From: Nocardioides zhouii
Lineage (GTDB): Bacteria; Actinomycetota; Actinomycetes; Propionibacteriales; Nocardioidaceae
Assembly (NCBI RefSeq): GCF_004137345.1
Contig: NZ_SDWV01000015.1
Span: 47,969-111,968, forward strand
Length of the DNA stretch: 64,000 nucleotides
Reading direction: 5' to 3'
Shown: positions 20,009 through 30,388 of the stretch, piece by piece
Layout of the letters: the number at the start of each line of letters is the position of its first letter
Numbering within the stretch: position 1 is the first letter of the stretch
Translations under genes and position numbers: made by a program
The notes under the pieces: model-generated
Told to the model about the DNA's origin: nothing
Seen by the model: the letters and a program-made list of their open reading frames with translations, nothing else
The model's database searches: none

Positions 20009-21573
20009 ATGAGCGACATGCAGAGCATCGGCACCGTCAGGGGAGCCATCGAGGTGGGCGTCGGCCCCGTCTCCTTCGACGACCTCGTCCGCGTTGCCCG
20101 CGACGGGGCCGCGGTCGACCTGACCGACGAGGCACTCGAGGCGATCGACCACGCCCGCGGCGTCATCGAGACGCTCGCGGCGGCCGAGACGCCGACGTAC
20201 GGCGTGAGCACCGGGTTCGGCGCGCTCGCCACCCGGCACATCCCCGCCGAGATGCGCGCCCAGCTCCAGCGCTCGCTCGTCCGCTCGCACGCGGCCGGCT
20301 CCGGCCGCGAGGTCGAGCGCGAGGTGGTGCGCGCCCTCATGCTGCTGCGGTTGTCGACGCTGGCGACGGGACACACCGGCGTACGTCGGGAGACCGCGCA
20401 GCTCCTGGCCGGCCTGCTGTCCCACGGCATCACGCCGGTCGTGCGGGAGTACGGCTCCCTCGGGTGCTCCGGTGACCTCGCGCCGCTGTCGCACTGCGCG
20501 CTCGCGCTGATGGGCGAGGGCGACGTCCGCGACGCCTCGGGCGAGCTGATGCCTGCGGCGGAGGCGCTCGCCGCTGCCAGGCTCGTGCCCGTCGAGCTGG
20601 TCGCCAAGGAGGGGCTCGCCCTCATCAACGGCACCGACGGGATGCTCGGCATGCTGGTCATGGCGATCGCCGACCTGCGGATGCTGCTGCGCACCGCCGA
20701 CATCGCGGCCGCGATGAGCGTCGAGGGCCAGCTCGGCACCGACCGGGTCTTCGCCCCGGCGCTGCAGGCCATCCGGCCGCATCCCGGGCAGGGACTGTCG
20801 GCGGCGAACCTCACGGCCCTGATGGCGGACTCCGCCATCGTCGCCTCGCACCAGACGGGGGACTGCAACCGGGTGCAGGACGCGTACTCGCTGCGGTGCT
20901 CGCCGCAGGTGCACGGCGCCGCGCGCGACACCGTCGAGCATGCGGCCCTGGTTGCTGGACGCGAGCTGGCGAGCGCCATCGACAACCCGGTCGTCATCGG
21001 TGACACGGTCGAGTCCAACGGCAACTTCCACGGTGCTCCGGTGGCCTACGTCCTCGACTTCCTGGCGATCGTCGCCGCCGATGTCGCGTCGATGAGCGAG
21101 CGGCGTACGGACCGGTTCCTCGACAAGGCCCGCAGCCACGGGCTTCCGCCGTTCCTCGCCGACGACCCCGGCGTCGACAGCGGCCACATGATCGCGCAGT
21201 ACACCCAGGCCGCGATCGTCTCCGAGATGAAGCGCCTCGCCGTGCCGGCGTCGGTCGACTCGATCCCGTCCAGCGCGATGCAGGAGGACCACGTCTCGAT
21301 GGGGTGGAACGCCGCCCGCAAGCTGCGTACGTCCGTCGACGGGTTGTCGCGGGTCGTCGCCATCGAGGTGCTGACCGCCGCTCGCGCGCTCGACCTGCGC
21401 GCCCCTCTCACGCCGTCGCCCGCCACCGCCGCGGTCGTCGCGCTGCTGCGCGGCTCCGGCATCCAGGGGCCAGGCCCCGACCGCCACCTCTCGCCCGAGA
21501 TCGAGGCCGCCGTCGGCCTCGTCCAGTCCGGCGCGGTCCTCGCCGCCGCCGAGTCCGTGATCGGAGAACTGCA

Positions 21574-21577
<4 letters not shown>
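20009..21577 (+). CDS. hutH: Histidine ammonia-lyase
   Basis: First step of histidine degradation: histidine to urocanate plus ammonia. 522 residues, the usual length for the family. The catalytic prosthetic-group region reads [15 protein letters not shown] at about residues 150-165; most family members have Ala-Ser-Gly and here it is Cys-Ser-Gly, from which the MIO group can still form because Ser and Gly are kept. [21 protein letters not shown] and [17 protein letters not shown] are canonical. ATG 20009 is chosen; ATG 20018 is an alternative. The hutU start overlaps its stop (GTGA). An upstream palindrome suggests control by the nearby IclR protein. Confidence 0.96.
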
Positions 21578-23310
<1,733 letters not shown>

Positions 23311-23311
23311 G

Positions 23312-23327
23312 GAGCGGACGTCCGCTC
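23312..23327. terminator. Terminator-like palindrome after hutU
   Basis: GAGCGGACGTCCGCTC is a perfect 16-bp palindrome, giving a 6-bp stem with ACGT loop, starting one base after the hutU stop. It would end the hutHU transcript before the broken acetyltransferase gene on the other strand. Confidence 0.6.
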
Positions 23328-23426
23328 TCCCCTCGGGTGCTGGCGGTGTCTCGCTGGTCACGCGGGTCCTCGTCGGTCCTGACATGTCGCGGTGCGCGCG
23401 ACTGGATCCACGGATGAGTGGTTGGC

Positions 23427-24032
23427 TCAGCCTGACCACTCGAGCGGTAGCGCAGCGTAGAGCAGCGTAGAGCAGCACGTCATGACGCTCGCCCTGCCAG
23501 ACACTGTGAGCACGCATCGTGCCCTCATGAGTGAACCCGGCTCGACGGGCCACCACGACTGAGCCCTCGTTGTCGGCGACGATCGTCAGGAAGGCACGCG
23601 CCGCTCCCAGGTCGAACAGCCACCGCGTCATCAGGATCACCGCTCGCGTGGCGTAGCCGCGCCCCCTCGCCCCGTCCGCGATCCAGTATCCGAACTTCAC
23701 CACATCCTCGTCGGTCCAATCGTCAACGCCGCAGCAGCCGACGAGATCGCCGGACGCCGCGTCGGTGATCGCGAACGCGGTCCCACGAGGATTGCCACTT
23801 GCAGCAAACGCTTGCCAACCCAGCACGAACTGGTCGATCGCGGCCTCGGCCTCGAAGACTGACGGTGGTGGAGCAGGACGTCCCTGGCGGTCGTGAGGAC
23901 GTTGTAGCGCTGTATCGCTGGGTCGGCACTCGCCGCCGCCATGAATGGCGCGTCGTCTCTCGACCAGGGCCGAAGCAGGACCCTGCCGTCGGAGAGCGTG
24001 ACCACGCCCTCGTTGCCACCAGGATGGCTCAT
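23427..24032 (-). pseudogene. GNAT-family acetyltransferase pseudogene (two frameshifts)
   Basis: From ATG 24032 the frame reads MSHPGGNEGVVTLSDGRVLL and LTTARDV, a RimJ/RimL-type GNAT N-terminus. It then breaks at about 23876-23882: the homologous continuation (SVFEAEAAIDQF, FAITDAASGDLVGCCGV, WIADGARGRGYATRAV, the acetyl-CoA loop) is in another frame and needs one extra base. Near the end, a 10-bp tandem duplication at 23454-23473 shifts the frame again. Removing one copy gives an ending DVLLYAALPLEWSG and a stop at 23427-23429, the normal GNAT length of about 200 residues. As it stands no stop occurs until deep inside hutU. A single-base error could explain the first break; the duplication looks real. 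Confidence 0.8.
23454..23473. repeat. 10-bp tandem duplication disrupting the GNAT gene
   Basis: AGCGTAGAGC occurs twice head-to-tail (23454-23463, 23464-23473). Because 10 is not a multiple of 3 it moves the acetyltransferase out of frame just before its natural stop. Confidence 0.85.
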
Positions 24033-24112
24033 GGTCCGATCCTTGCAGGCCCGCGACGTGGCAGGAACGCACCCCGTCATGCCGCGACGAGGTTGGGGCT
24101 CCCGCCGCACAC

Positions 24113-24141
24113 ACCTACCTACCGGAAGGTAGGCTGTAGGT
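24113..24141 (+). promoter_or_regulatory. Operator and leaderless promoter of the TetR gene
   Basis: CCTACC (24118-24123) and GGTAGG (24128-24133) are inverted around GGAA, nested within an outer pair ACCTAC (24113-24118) and GTAGGT (24136-24141). A TAGGCT hexamer at 24130-24135, a TAnnnT-type -10 box, ends six bases before the ATG, so transcription would start at or next to the start codon. A repressor on the palindrome would cover the -10 box. Confidence 0.6.
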
Positions 24142-24657
24142 ATGAATGCCGACGACGTCCTCGACGCCATGCAGGACCTGATCATCAGTGAGGGCCAACC
24201 GCCCAGCATCCAGGCGATCGCCGGGACGCTGGGCCGGACCAAGCAGGCGGTCCTGCACTACTTCCCGGACCGGGGAGCACTGGAGGCAGCGTTGGCTGCC
24301 CGGGCTGTCGCCCGGGTGGACGAGGCGATGACCGCCGCTGCCCGGCGTGGCGATGCTGCGGCGACGTACCTCCGCCTCTCCCTGCCGACGACCGAGGACC
24401 GGGCTGTGGCCCTGCTGGTGCTGGCGTCGTTGCGCACGCGTGACTCGCTCCCCAGTGACATCGACGCCGCCATCGAGCGGTGGGAGGGACTCATCGCTGC
24501 GGAGCTCGGCAACCCGCTGCGTGCCGAGGTCATCAGGCTCGTCGGCGACGGGCTCTTTGTCGAGTCGCTCTTCGGCGAAGCGCCGTCAGCACAGCGGATC
24601 GAGGACCTCGTCGCCCACCTGGTCGGGCGTGACGACGACAAGGGATCGAGCAAGTGA
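24142..24657 (+). CDS. TetR-family repressor
   Basis: 171 residues with an N-terminal helix-turn-helix (about residues 12-45: SIQAIAGTLGRTKQAVLHYFPDRGALEAAL) and a short ligand/dimer domain. No Shine-Dalgarno is present and the ATG sits six bases after a -10-like TAGGCT, so the mRNA is probably leaderless. The nested palindrome over the promoter indicates autorepression. The last four bases overlap the GAP-family membrane protein (GTGA), the likely regulated partner. Base composition is a little less GC-rich than in the hut genes. Confidence 0.85.
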   Translation: MNADDVLDAMQDLIISEGQPPSIQAIAGTLGRTKQAVLHYFPDRGALEAALAARAVARVDEAMTAAARRGDAAATYLRLSLPTTEDRAVALLVLASLRTRDSLPSDIDAAIERWEGLIAAELGNPLRAEVIRLVGDGLFVESLFGEAPSAQRIEDLVAHLVGRDDDKGSSK

Positions 24658-25316
24658 CGTGGCCACTGGTGGCCGGTCTCGGCGGGCTGGCGGCCTTGGA
24701 CTCACTCAACCCGGCCACGCTCGTCGCGGTGACGCTCATCCTGCTGGGGTCGAGGAGGAACCCCGTCGCCGACACCCTGGGGTTCGTCGCCGGCGCCTTC
24801 CTGACGGTCCTGAGTGTGGGCGTGATGGTCTACCTCGGCGCCGACGCGGCGACCGACGGCGTCGCGAACGGCCTCGTGTGGGTACGACGGGGCGCGTTCG
24901 GGTTCGCCGCCGCGGTCGTTCTGGTGTCGGCGATCCAGGCGCTAGGACCCCGGAGACGCCGTGAGCTCGTCCTCCCGTCCTGGTTCAACCCCGGCACCGC
25001 AGCCGGCCTCGGGGTGCTGATGACAGGTGCCGACCTGCCCAACGCGTTCCCTTACTTCATCGCGATCGAGCGCCTGGTGAGCGCCGACGTCGGCGCCCCG
25101 GTCGCTCTCGCCCTCCTGGCTGCCTACGCCGTCATCTACTGCCTGCCCTGCCTCGTCCTCCTTGCCATCGGCTTACGCGGCGGGCCGGTCACCCGGCACC
25201 TGCGACGACTGCACGACCGCTTCGGGACCGAGGCCGACATCCCCGCTAGCAAGGTGCGCGCCGCCGGCCTCGCGGCCCTTGCCGCCGGCCTCGCCGCGGT
25301 GGCAGTCACGGCATAG
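24654..25316 (+). CDS. GAP/LysE-type membrane protein
   Basis: 220 residues with six hydrophobic segments (about 5-25, 35-60, 75-95, 110-130, 145-170, 195-218). An early LDSLNPATL motif is typical of the GAP/Sap (LysE-superfamily) proteins of actinobacteria, some linked to glycolipid export. The GTG start overlaps the TetR stop. A TetR repressor plus a small multi-span membrane protein suggests inducible export of a small or lipid-like molecule; the substrate is unknown. A GC hairpin follows at 25329-25344. Confidence 0.75.
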   Translation: MTWPLVAGLGGLAALDSLNPATLVAVTLILLGSRRNPVADTLGFVAGAFLTVLSVGVMVYLGADAATDGVANGLVWVRRGAFGFAAAVVLVSAIQALGPRRRRELVLPSWFNPGTAAGLGVLMTGADLPNAFPYFIAIERLVSADVGAPVALALLAAYAVIYCLPCLVLLAIGLRGGPVTRHLRRLHDRFGTEADIPASKVRAAGLAALAAGLAAVAVTA

Positions 25317-25328
25317 TCCCGAAGGATC

Positions 25329-25344
25329 GCTGCCCCGCGGCAGC
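25329..25344 (+). terminator. Hairpin after the TetR-GAP operon
   Basis: GCTGCC (25329-25334) and GGCAGC (25339-25344) form a 6-bp stem with a CCGC loop, 13 bases after the stop. The rest of the 192-base gap to the CPBP gene contains only a small palindrome, GGCCAGAACTGGCC at 25390-25403, and no gene I can support. Confidence 0.45.
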
Positions 25345-25508
25345 CTCGGCCTCCGCCAGCCAACCGATGGACGTGGCACACGACGTCGAGGCCAGAACTG
25401 GCCGCCACCCGCGGGTCCACCGATGGCTCCGACGAGCGGTTGATGGTCCGGGGTGCGTCAGGGTCTTGCCGGATGGGAGCGGGCTCGTCGGACTGAGAAC
25501 CTCCCCCT

Positions 25509-26486
25509 GTGGGAATCGAAGACTCAAGAAGGGAGACGCCCGGCGTCGAGGAGGTCGTCCTTCCGCGCCGCCTGGTCCTCACCTTCTGGCTCATAGCTGT
25601 AGCGCTGGAAGTCGCGTTGGGGGTGGCTTTCCTCGTCAGCGGCGCGGAGACTGCGATCGACGACGGGCTGTCGAGGGCAGGACTCGACTTCGGCTCTGAC
25701 CTGCTCACAGCCGGACGGGTCATCGTGGTCTACCCCGCCGCACTTCTCGGCGTCACGCTGGCGCTTGCTCAGGTCGCAGCGCCGGACCTTGCGGTGCTGG
25801 TCGTCGCGCGCATCCGGGGCGGACGTGCCCTCGTGCGTGGGGTAGGCAGACGGTTCCGTCCGTGGTCGAAGGAGGTCGGCGCACGCCAGGGACTCAGGAT
25901 CTGGCTGGTCGTTGTCGTTGTGTTCTCTGCCTGCAACCTGGCCAGCGGGTTGCTGCACCGGGCACTCGTGCCGCAGGACTTCGTCTGGCACTTCTCCTGG
26001 AGCATGCTGGCGTTGCTCCCGGTGGCGATGTTTCTTGATGCCGGGGCCCTGCTGGAGGAGAACGGGTGGCGCGGGTTCGCGCTCCCGGTGCTGCTCCGGA
26101 CCCGAGGGCCACTGGCCGCCTCTGTCATCGTGGGTCTCGCCTGGGCGTCATGGCACTTCCCGGTGAAGTTCGACGCCTTCCTCGACTACGGACTCTGGGG
26201 AGCCGTGGCGTACCTCGGCGCCTTCACCGTCAAGATCGTCGCCATCTCCGTGGTGATGACGTTCTTCTGGGCCCGAGCCGGACAAGCCACCCTGCTGGCC
26301 GTCGTCATGCACGGCATGTCGAACGACGTGGCCAGGGTCGGCGGTCTCGTGGACGGAGCAACGTGGCAAGCGTCCGCGCTCAGCGAATGGAACCTGGCCC
26401 TTCCCTTCGTCGTGCTTGCGCTCGTGCTGGTCCCTTACGCCAACCGCAGAGGGTGGGGCGACCTGCGTGACCTCACCGCCCAATGA
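25509..26486 (+). CDS. CPBP-family intramembrane metalloprotease
   Basis: 325 residues with about eight membrane spans. The three CPBP (CaaX protease and bacteriocin-processing) motifs are visible: EENGWR at about residues 183-188, HFPVKF near 215 and HGMSND near 267, supplying the Glu and His zinc-site residues. It may cut prenylated or other membrane peptides, or act as an immunity factor. GTG 25509 is the only start that keeps the first span whole, but it lacks a clear ribosome site. It stands alone between the TetR-GAP pair and the convergent HNH gene. Confidence 0.8.
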   Translation: MGIEDSRRETPGVEEVVLPRRLVLTFWLIAVALEVALGVAFLVSGAETAIDDGLSRAGLDFGSDLLTAGRVIVVYPAALLGVTLALAQVAAPDLAVLVVARIRGGRALVRGVGRRFRPWSKEVGARQGLRIWLVVVVVFSACNLASGLLHRALVPQDFVWHFSWSMLALLPVAMFLDAGALLEENGWRGFALPVLLRTRGPLAASVIVGLAWASWHFPVKFDAFLDYGLWGAVAYLGAFTVKIVAISVVMTFFWARAGQATLLAVVMHGMSNDVARVGGLVDGATWQASALSEWNLALPFVVLALVLVPYANRRGWGDLRDLTAQ

Positions 26487-26528
26487 CCATCAGCACCTAC
26501 CGCCGCCATTGCCTGCAGCGCCCCCGAT

Positions 26529-28004
26529 CTATGCCGGGTAGATGTCCACTCCGAGGGGTGCGTCGAGGATGATCCGGGCTTTCTCGGGGTGGATGCGGTG
26601 GGTGCCGGTGTGGTCGACGAGGAACCCGAGGCCGTGGGGGGTGAGCCAGACGTAGCGGCCTTCGCCGCACTGGCGCGATCGGTAGCCGGCGTGGGTCTTC
26701 CAGCGGTGGTGTCGTCGGCCGAGGGGGCCGGAGTTGTGGGAGCCGGTCTGGTCCGGCGGGGGTTCTCGGCCCTCGTCGCCGTGGTCGTAGGGGGTGGGGT
26801 GGTCGAGGTCGACGGTGCGGCTGGTCGAGGTGGCCCAGGGCCAGTAGTCGCCGCCGGTGACGAGGTGGACCTGGTCGCGCAGTGACTCGGGGTGTTCGTA
26901 GGCGGTGTAGCGGACCCGATCGGAGAGGTCCTTGACGGGCTGGACCTTGACGACGCAGCCGCGGAGGAGGTCGGCGAGGCGGGAGAGCGTGACGGGGCCG
27001 AACCCTTCGACCCGGGCGACGCCGCCGGTGTTGCCGAGTGCGGCTTCGTGGAGGTGGACGTGCAGGACGACCTTCGGTGCGAGCGGGGTGAGGTCGATCT
27101 CGCGGAGCGCGTCGAGGAGGTCGGCGGGGAACGCGAGGGCTCGCGACGGACCGGGTTCGGGGTCCGGCTCGTCGAGGTCCGGCTCGCCGAGGTCGAGGTC
27201 CAGGTCCGGGTCCGGCTCGGGCTCGGCCTCGGGGGTGAGGTGTTCCACGAGGAGGGCAAGGAGCTCGGCGGGACGGGCGAGCCAGCCGAACGCGAGGGCG
27301 CGGAGCTCGTCGGGGCTGGCGTCGGGGTGGCGGGGCGCGATGATCTCCCCGACGCGGTGGATGGTGGCGTCGACGGCGACCGCGTCGCCGGCTTCGAGTC
27401 GGGCGATGAGGGTGCGTAGTCCGTACTCATCGGTGCGGCCGAGGCCGAGGTAGCGGCGCTGGCGCTCGGCCTCGCACCGCTCGTCGTGCAGTTCGGGGTC
27501 GGCTTCGATGACCTTGGCCTCGGCGACCGTGAGGACCCGTCCAGTTGCTTCGGTGGCGATCATCCGGGAGACCGCGGAGTCCACCAGGGAGACGTTGTCG
27601 ACCGGCAGGTGGCGGGAGAGTCTGGCGACGCGCCGGGCCACCCACGCCTCGCACTCGCCGCGGCGGGTCACGGCCCAGGTCAGGGGCAGTCGGTGCTGCA
27701 GGTCGAGGACGTCGGCGAGTGCGTGGCGAGAGGCCATCACTCCGGTGCCGCGGGCCAGGGCGATCTCGCCGAGGCAGAAGTCCTGCACGCCGGGGGTGCC
27801 GTCGCCGCCGACCTGGACCAGCACGTTGCCTACGCGGCGGGCGATGTGGCCGTCGGGACCTTGGGTCGGGTCGTTGGTGTGGACGGCCGCCCATTGGGCG
27901 AGCACCTCGAGGTCGTCGACTTCTGCGAGTCGACGCGCCTGCACGGTCTCGGACGACCGGGCCAGGAGGCCGGTTGTGTCGAGGTCTGACAGGTCATCGA
28001 ACAT
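26529..28004 (-). CDS. DUF222-HNH endonuclease family protein (13E12-type)
   Basis: 491 residues from ATG 28004. The N-terminal ~300 residues are the DUF222 helical region, with an acidic Asp/Glu/Pro spacer (about 265-295). An HNH-type module lies at ~395-440 (VDLDHPTPYDHGDEG, SHNSGPLGRRHHRWKTH). This family is multicopy in mycobacteria and nocardioforms (REP13E12) and behaves like a dispersed selfish gene; nuclease activity is likely but seldom shown. A TAGACT -10-like box ends seven bases before the ATG, with no ribosome site, so expression looks leaderless. Confidence 0.85.
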   Translation of the reverse strand: MFDDLSDLDTTGLLARSSETVQARRLAEVDDLEVLAQWAAVHTNDPTQGPDGHIARRVGNVLVQVGGDGTPGVQDFCLGEIALARGTGVMASRHALADVLDLQHRLPLTWAVTRRGECEAWVARRVARLSRHLPVDNVSLVDSAVSRMIATEATGRVLTVAEAKVIEADPELHDERCEAERQRRYLGLGRTDEYGLRTLIARLEAGDAVAVDATIHRVGEIIAPRHPDASPDELRALAFGWLARPAELLALLVEHLTPEAEPEPDPDLDLDLGEPDLDEPDPEPGPSRALAFPADLLDALREIDLTPLAPKVVLHVHLHEAALGNTGGVARVEGFGPVTLSRLADLLRGCVVKVQPVKDLSDRVRYTAYEHPESLRDQVHLVTGGDYWPWATSTSRTVDLDHPTPYDHGDEGREPPPDQTGSHNSGPLGRRHHRWKTHAGYRSRQCGEGRYVWLTPHGLGFLVDHTGTHRIHPEKARIILDAPLGVDIYPA

Positions 28005-28011
28005 GCGTTCG

Positions 28012-28017
28012 AGTCTA
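28012..28017 (-). promoter_or_regulatory. -10 box for leaderless HNH mRNA
   Basis: On the minus strand TAGACT fits the TAnnnT pattern and ends seven bases before the ATG at 28004. No purine-rich ribosome site lies between. No convincing -35 box is seen. Confidence 0.45.
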
Positions 28018-28059
28018 CCGATGCCCACCCACACCCGGAAGGCCTGTGGACGCTGAGTG

Positions 28060-28077
28060 GGCCACCTATTTGTGGCC
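28060..28077 (-). terminator. Hairpin after the sulfatase gene
   Basis: GGCCAC (28060-28065) and GTGGCC (28072-28077) with a six-base AT-rich loop, 30 bases after the sulfatase stop on the minus strand. It separates the sulfatase from the HNH promoter. Confidence 0.4.
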
Positions 28078-28107
28078 TCTCCGACCCCTGGGCGAGGGCG
28101 GGTGTGG

Positions 28108-29373
28108 CTACTGCTCGAGCCCCCGCATGGCGACCCCCTGCGAGCCCGTGAGTTGTCCGGCCTTCCGGCTCCATTCGGACACGTCGGCATCGCGCAGGCT
28201 CGCGAGCTGGTGGGGGTCGCGCTCGAGGTCGTAGAGCTCCCACTCGTCGGTGCCGTGGTGCTCGACGTACGCATGGGAGCCCTCCCGGAGCAGCGCCCAG
28301 TCGAGGTTCGTGTTCTCGATGATCAGGCGGCGCCGCCAGGCGGACCAGTCGCCGGACCTGAGCGGCTCGAGCATGGAGCGGCCATCGAGCTCGCGCCCGG
28401 TGTCCGGGTCGAGGCCGGCGATGTCGAGGGTGGTGGGCATCAGGTCGACCTGCGAGACCAGCGCATCGGTGGTGCGCGGCTCGACCCCCGGTCCGCGTAC
28501 GACGAACGGGATGCCCGCCGCCTCCTCGTAGGGCTGAGACTTGTGGAGCAGTCGGTGCTCGCCCAGCAGGTAGCCGTTGTCGGAGACGAAGAAGATCCAC
28601 GTCCGCTTGAGCTGGCCGGTCTCCCGCAGGACGTCCAGCACCTGACCGATCTGGTCGTCGACGTCTTGCAGCTCCTCCAGCTTGCCCTCGTAGAGCTTCT
28701 GCATCTTCCGACGGTCCTGCGGCGGGAGGTCTCGCAGCCACGTGGGCTTGTCGCTCATGTCGGGCTCGTTGAACGCCGGCGGGTCCCACGGCACGTCGTC
28801 GAAGTCATCGGCGTGCTCGGGGCTCGGTGTGGACGGGCCGTGGGGCGCTGTCGGCGAGTACACCGCGAACCACGGACCGGTGTCGTGGTGGCGACGGATG
28901 AAGCGGCGGAGCCGCCGGGCGGCGAACCGGTCGAACTCCCGCTGGGAGTCGACCTTCCGGACCGTGCCGTCGACGTTCACCCGGGGGTGGTCGATCATCC
29001 CGTCGAGCAGGGTCACCCAGCGGTCCCAGCCGGGAGCGACGTACGCCGGCTGCTGGGCGACCCCGTTCATGTACTTGCCGAAGTAGCCGGTGTCGTAGCC
29101 GGCCTCCTTCATCCGGGTCGCCGCCGTGTCCTGGTCGTGCCCCTGGGCCACGAACGGCTGATGGGTCATGTTGGTGGCGCAGCCGTGGTTGTGGGGATAG
29201 CGACTCGTGAGGATCGAGGCGCGCGCCGGCCCGCACAACGGCATCGCGCTGTACCCCTGCCGGAAGTGCACTCCCTTGCGCACCAGCCGCCGCCAGGTGC
29301 GATCCATCGACCTCAGCGTCGAGCGCATCTGGTCGTCCGTGATGATCCACAGCACGTTGTCGGCCACCTCCAC
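28108..29373 (-). CDS. Arylsulfatase-type sulfatase
   Basis: 421 residues. WIITDDQ (about 9-15) supplies the first metal-binding Asp pair. LCGPARASILTSRYP holds the C-x-P-x-R motif (~47-51) whose Cys becomes formylglycine in active sulfatases. HGPS and SDNGYLLGEH (~266) add further metal and substrate ligands. There is no signal peptide, so it is probably cytoplasmic. GTG 29373 is used; GTG 29367 is an alternative. Substrate unknown: sulfated polysaccharide or aryl sulfate. No dedicated formylglycine-generating enzyme is nearby. It is divergent from the kinase gene. Confidence 0.85.
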   Translation of the reverse strand: MEVADNVLWIITDDQMRSTLRSMDRTWRRLVRKGVHFRQGYSAMPLCGPARASILTSRYPHNHGCATNMTHQPFVAQGHDQDTAATRMKEAGYDTGYFGKYMNGVAQQPAYVAPGWDRWVTLLDGMIDHPRVNVDGTVRKVDSQREFDRFAARRLRRFIRRHHDTGPWFAVYSPTAPHGPSTPSPEHADDFDDVPWDPPAFNEPDMSDKPTWLRDLPPQDRRKMQKLYEGKLEELQDVDDQIGQVLDVLRETGQLKRTWIFFVSDNGYLLGEHRLLHKSQPYEEAAGIPFVVRGPGVEPRTTDALVSQVDLMPTTLDIAGLDPDTGRELDGRSMLEPLRSGDWSAWRRRLIIENTNLDWALLREGSHAYVEHHGTDEWELYDLERDPHQLASLRDADVSEWSRKAGQLTGSQGVAMRGLEQ

Positions 29374-29460
29374 ACCCTACGTACGCCGAGCCGGGACCCA
29401 CGGGCGGCCGGCGCGGAAACCCGGATGACGACGGGTGGTGCGTGGGGGAGACTCGCGCCC

Positions 29461-30330
29461 GTGGAGATCAGCACCGAGACCGTCCGAAGCCTGGTCGCCG
29501 AGCAGTTCCCGCAGTGGTCGGAGCTCCCGGTGTCACCGGTGCCGGACCAGGGCAACGACAACCGCACGTTCCGCCTCGGCGACGACCTCGCGGTGCGGCT
29601 CCCCAGCGGTGAGGGGTACGTCGCCGGCATCGCGAAGGAGGACCGCTGCCTGCCGCTGGTGGCGGCCCACGTGACCGCCGAGGTGCCGGTGCCGATCGCG
29701 ACCAGTGCGCCCGGGGCGGCGTACCCGTTCCCGTGGTCGGTGCGGCGCTGGATCGCCGGGACCACGGCGGACCGCGACCCCGCTCTCGACCGGGTCGCGC
29801 TGGCCCGGGACCTGGGCCAGTTCCTGCGCGAGCTGAGGTCGGTGCCGCCCGGCGACGGGCCGCTGGCCGGTGCCCACTCGTTCCACCGCGGCGCGCACCC
29901 CAGTGCGTACGGCGACGGGGTGCAGGAGGCGCTGACGCAGCTCGCAGACAGGGTGGACGTCGCGGCCTGCTGGGCCATCTGGGACGAGGCCGTGCGCACG
30001 GCGTGGACGGCGGCGCCGGTGTGGTTCCACGGAGACGTCGCCCCCGGGAACCTGCTCACCCGAGATGGGCGGCTGGCCGCCGTGATCGACTTCGGCACCT
30101 GCGGCGTGGGTGACCCCGCGTGCGACCTCGTGATCGCGTGGACCGTGCTCTCCGAGGCCGAGCGCGGGGTGTTCCGGGACGCGGTCGGACTGCCCGACGA
30201 CGTGTGGGCGCGGGCACGCGGATGGGCCCTGTGGAAGGCGTTGGTGACCGTGTGCCACCCGGAGAGCCACCTGTACGCCCACCAGGCGCGCGCCCTCGAC
30301 CAGCTGATCGGCGAGCGGTCAGGCACCTGA
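29461..30330 (+). CDS. Aminoglycoside phosphotransferase-family kinase
   Basis: 289 residues of the APH/choline-kinase fold. A nucleotide loop DQGNDNRTFRLGDDLAVRLPS lies at about 28-50, the catalytic HGDVAPGN at ~190 and the metal-binding IDFG at ~205. The family also includes kinases for small hydroxylated metabolites, so resistance cannot be assumed. GTG 29461 starts 87 bases from the divergent sulfatase. It is a single gene, followed 58 bases later by the M48 protease gene. Confidence 0.85.
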   Translation: MEISTETVRSLVAEQFPQWSELPVSPVPDQGNDNRTFRLGDDLAVRLPSGEGYVAGIAKEDRCLPLVAAHVTAEVPVPIATSAPGAAYPFPWSVRRWIAGTTADRDPALDRVALARDLGQFLRELRSVPPGDGPLAGAHSFHRGAHPSAYGDGVQEALTQLADRVDVAACWAIWDEAVRTAWTAAPVWFHGDVAPGNLLTRDGRLAAVIDFGTCGVGDPACDLVIAWTVLSEAERGVFRDAVGLPDDVWARARGWALWKALVTVCHPESHLYAHQARALDQLIGERSGT

Positions 30331-30388
30331 TCCGAATCGGTGTCACGGAATCCCTGACATTCGCGCGTTCGTAGGTCAGGATCCCTCC

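Noticed and set aside
28001..28020. T-loop-like GTTCGAGTC sequence suggesting a tRNA
   Set aside because: The flanking bases do not pair as a T stem and no anticodon or D arm can be drawn; it is the start region of the HNH gene.
29461..30330. Aminoglycoside resistance gene
   Set aside because: The fold is present, but the family covers many small-molecule kinases and no resistance context is seen.
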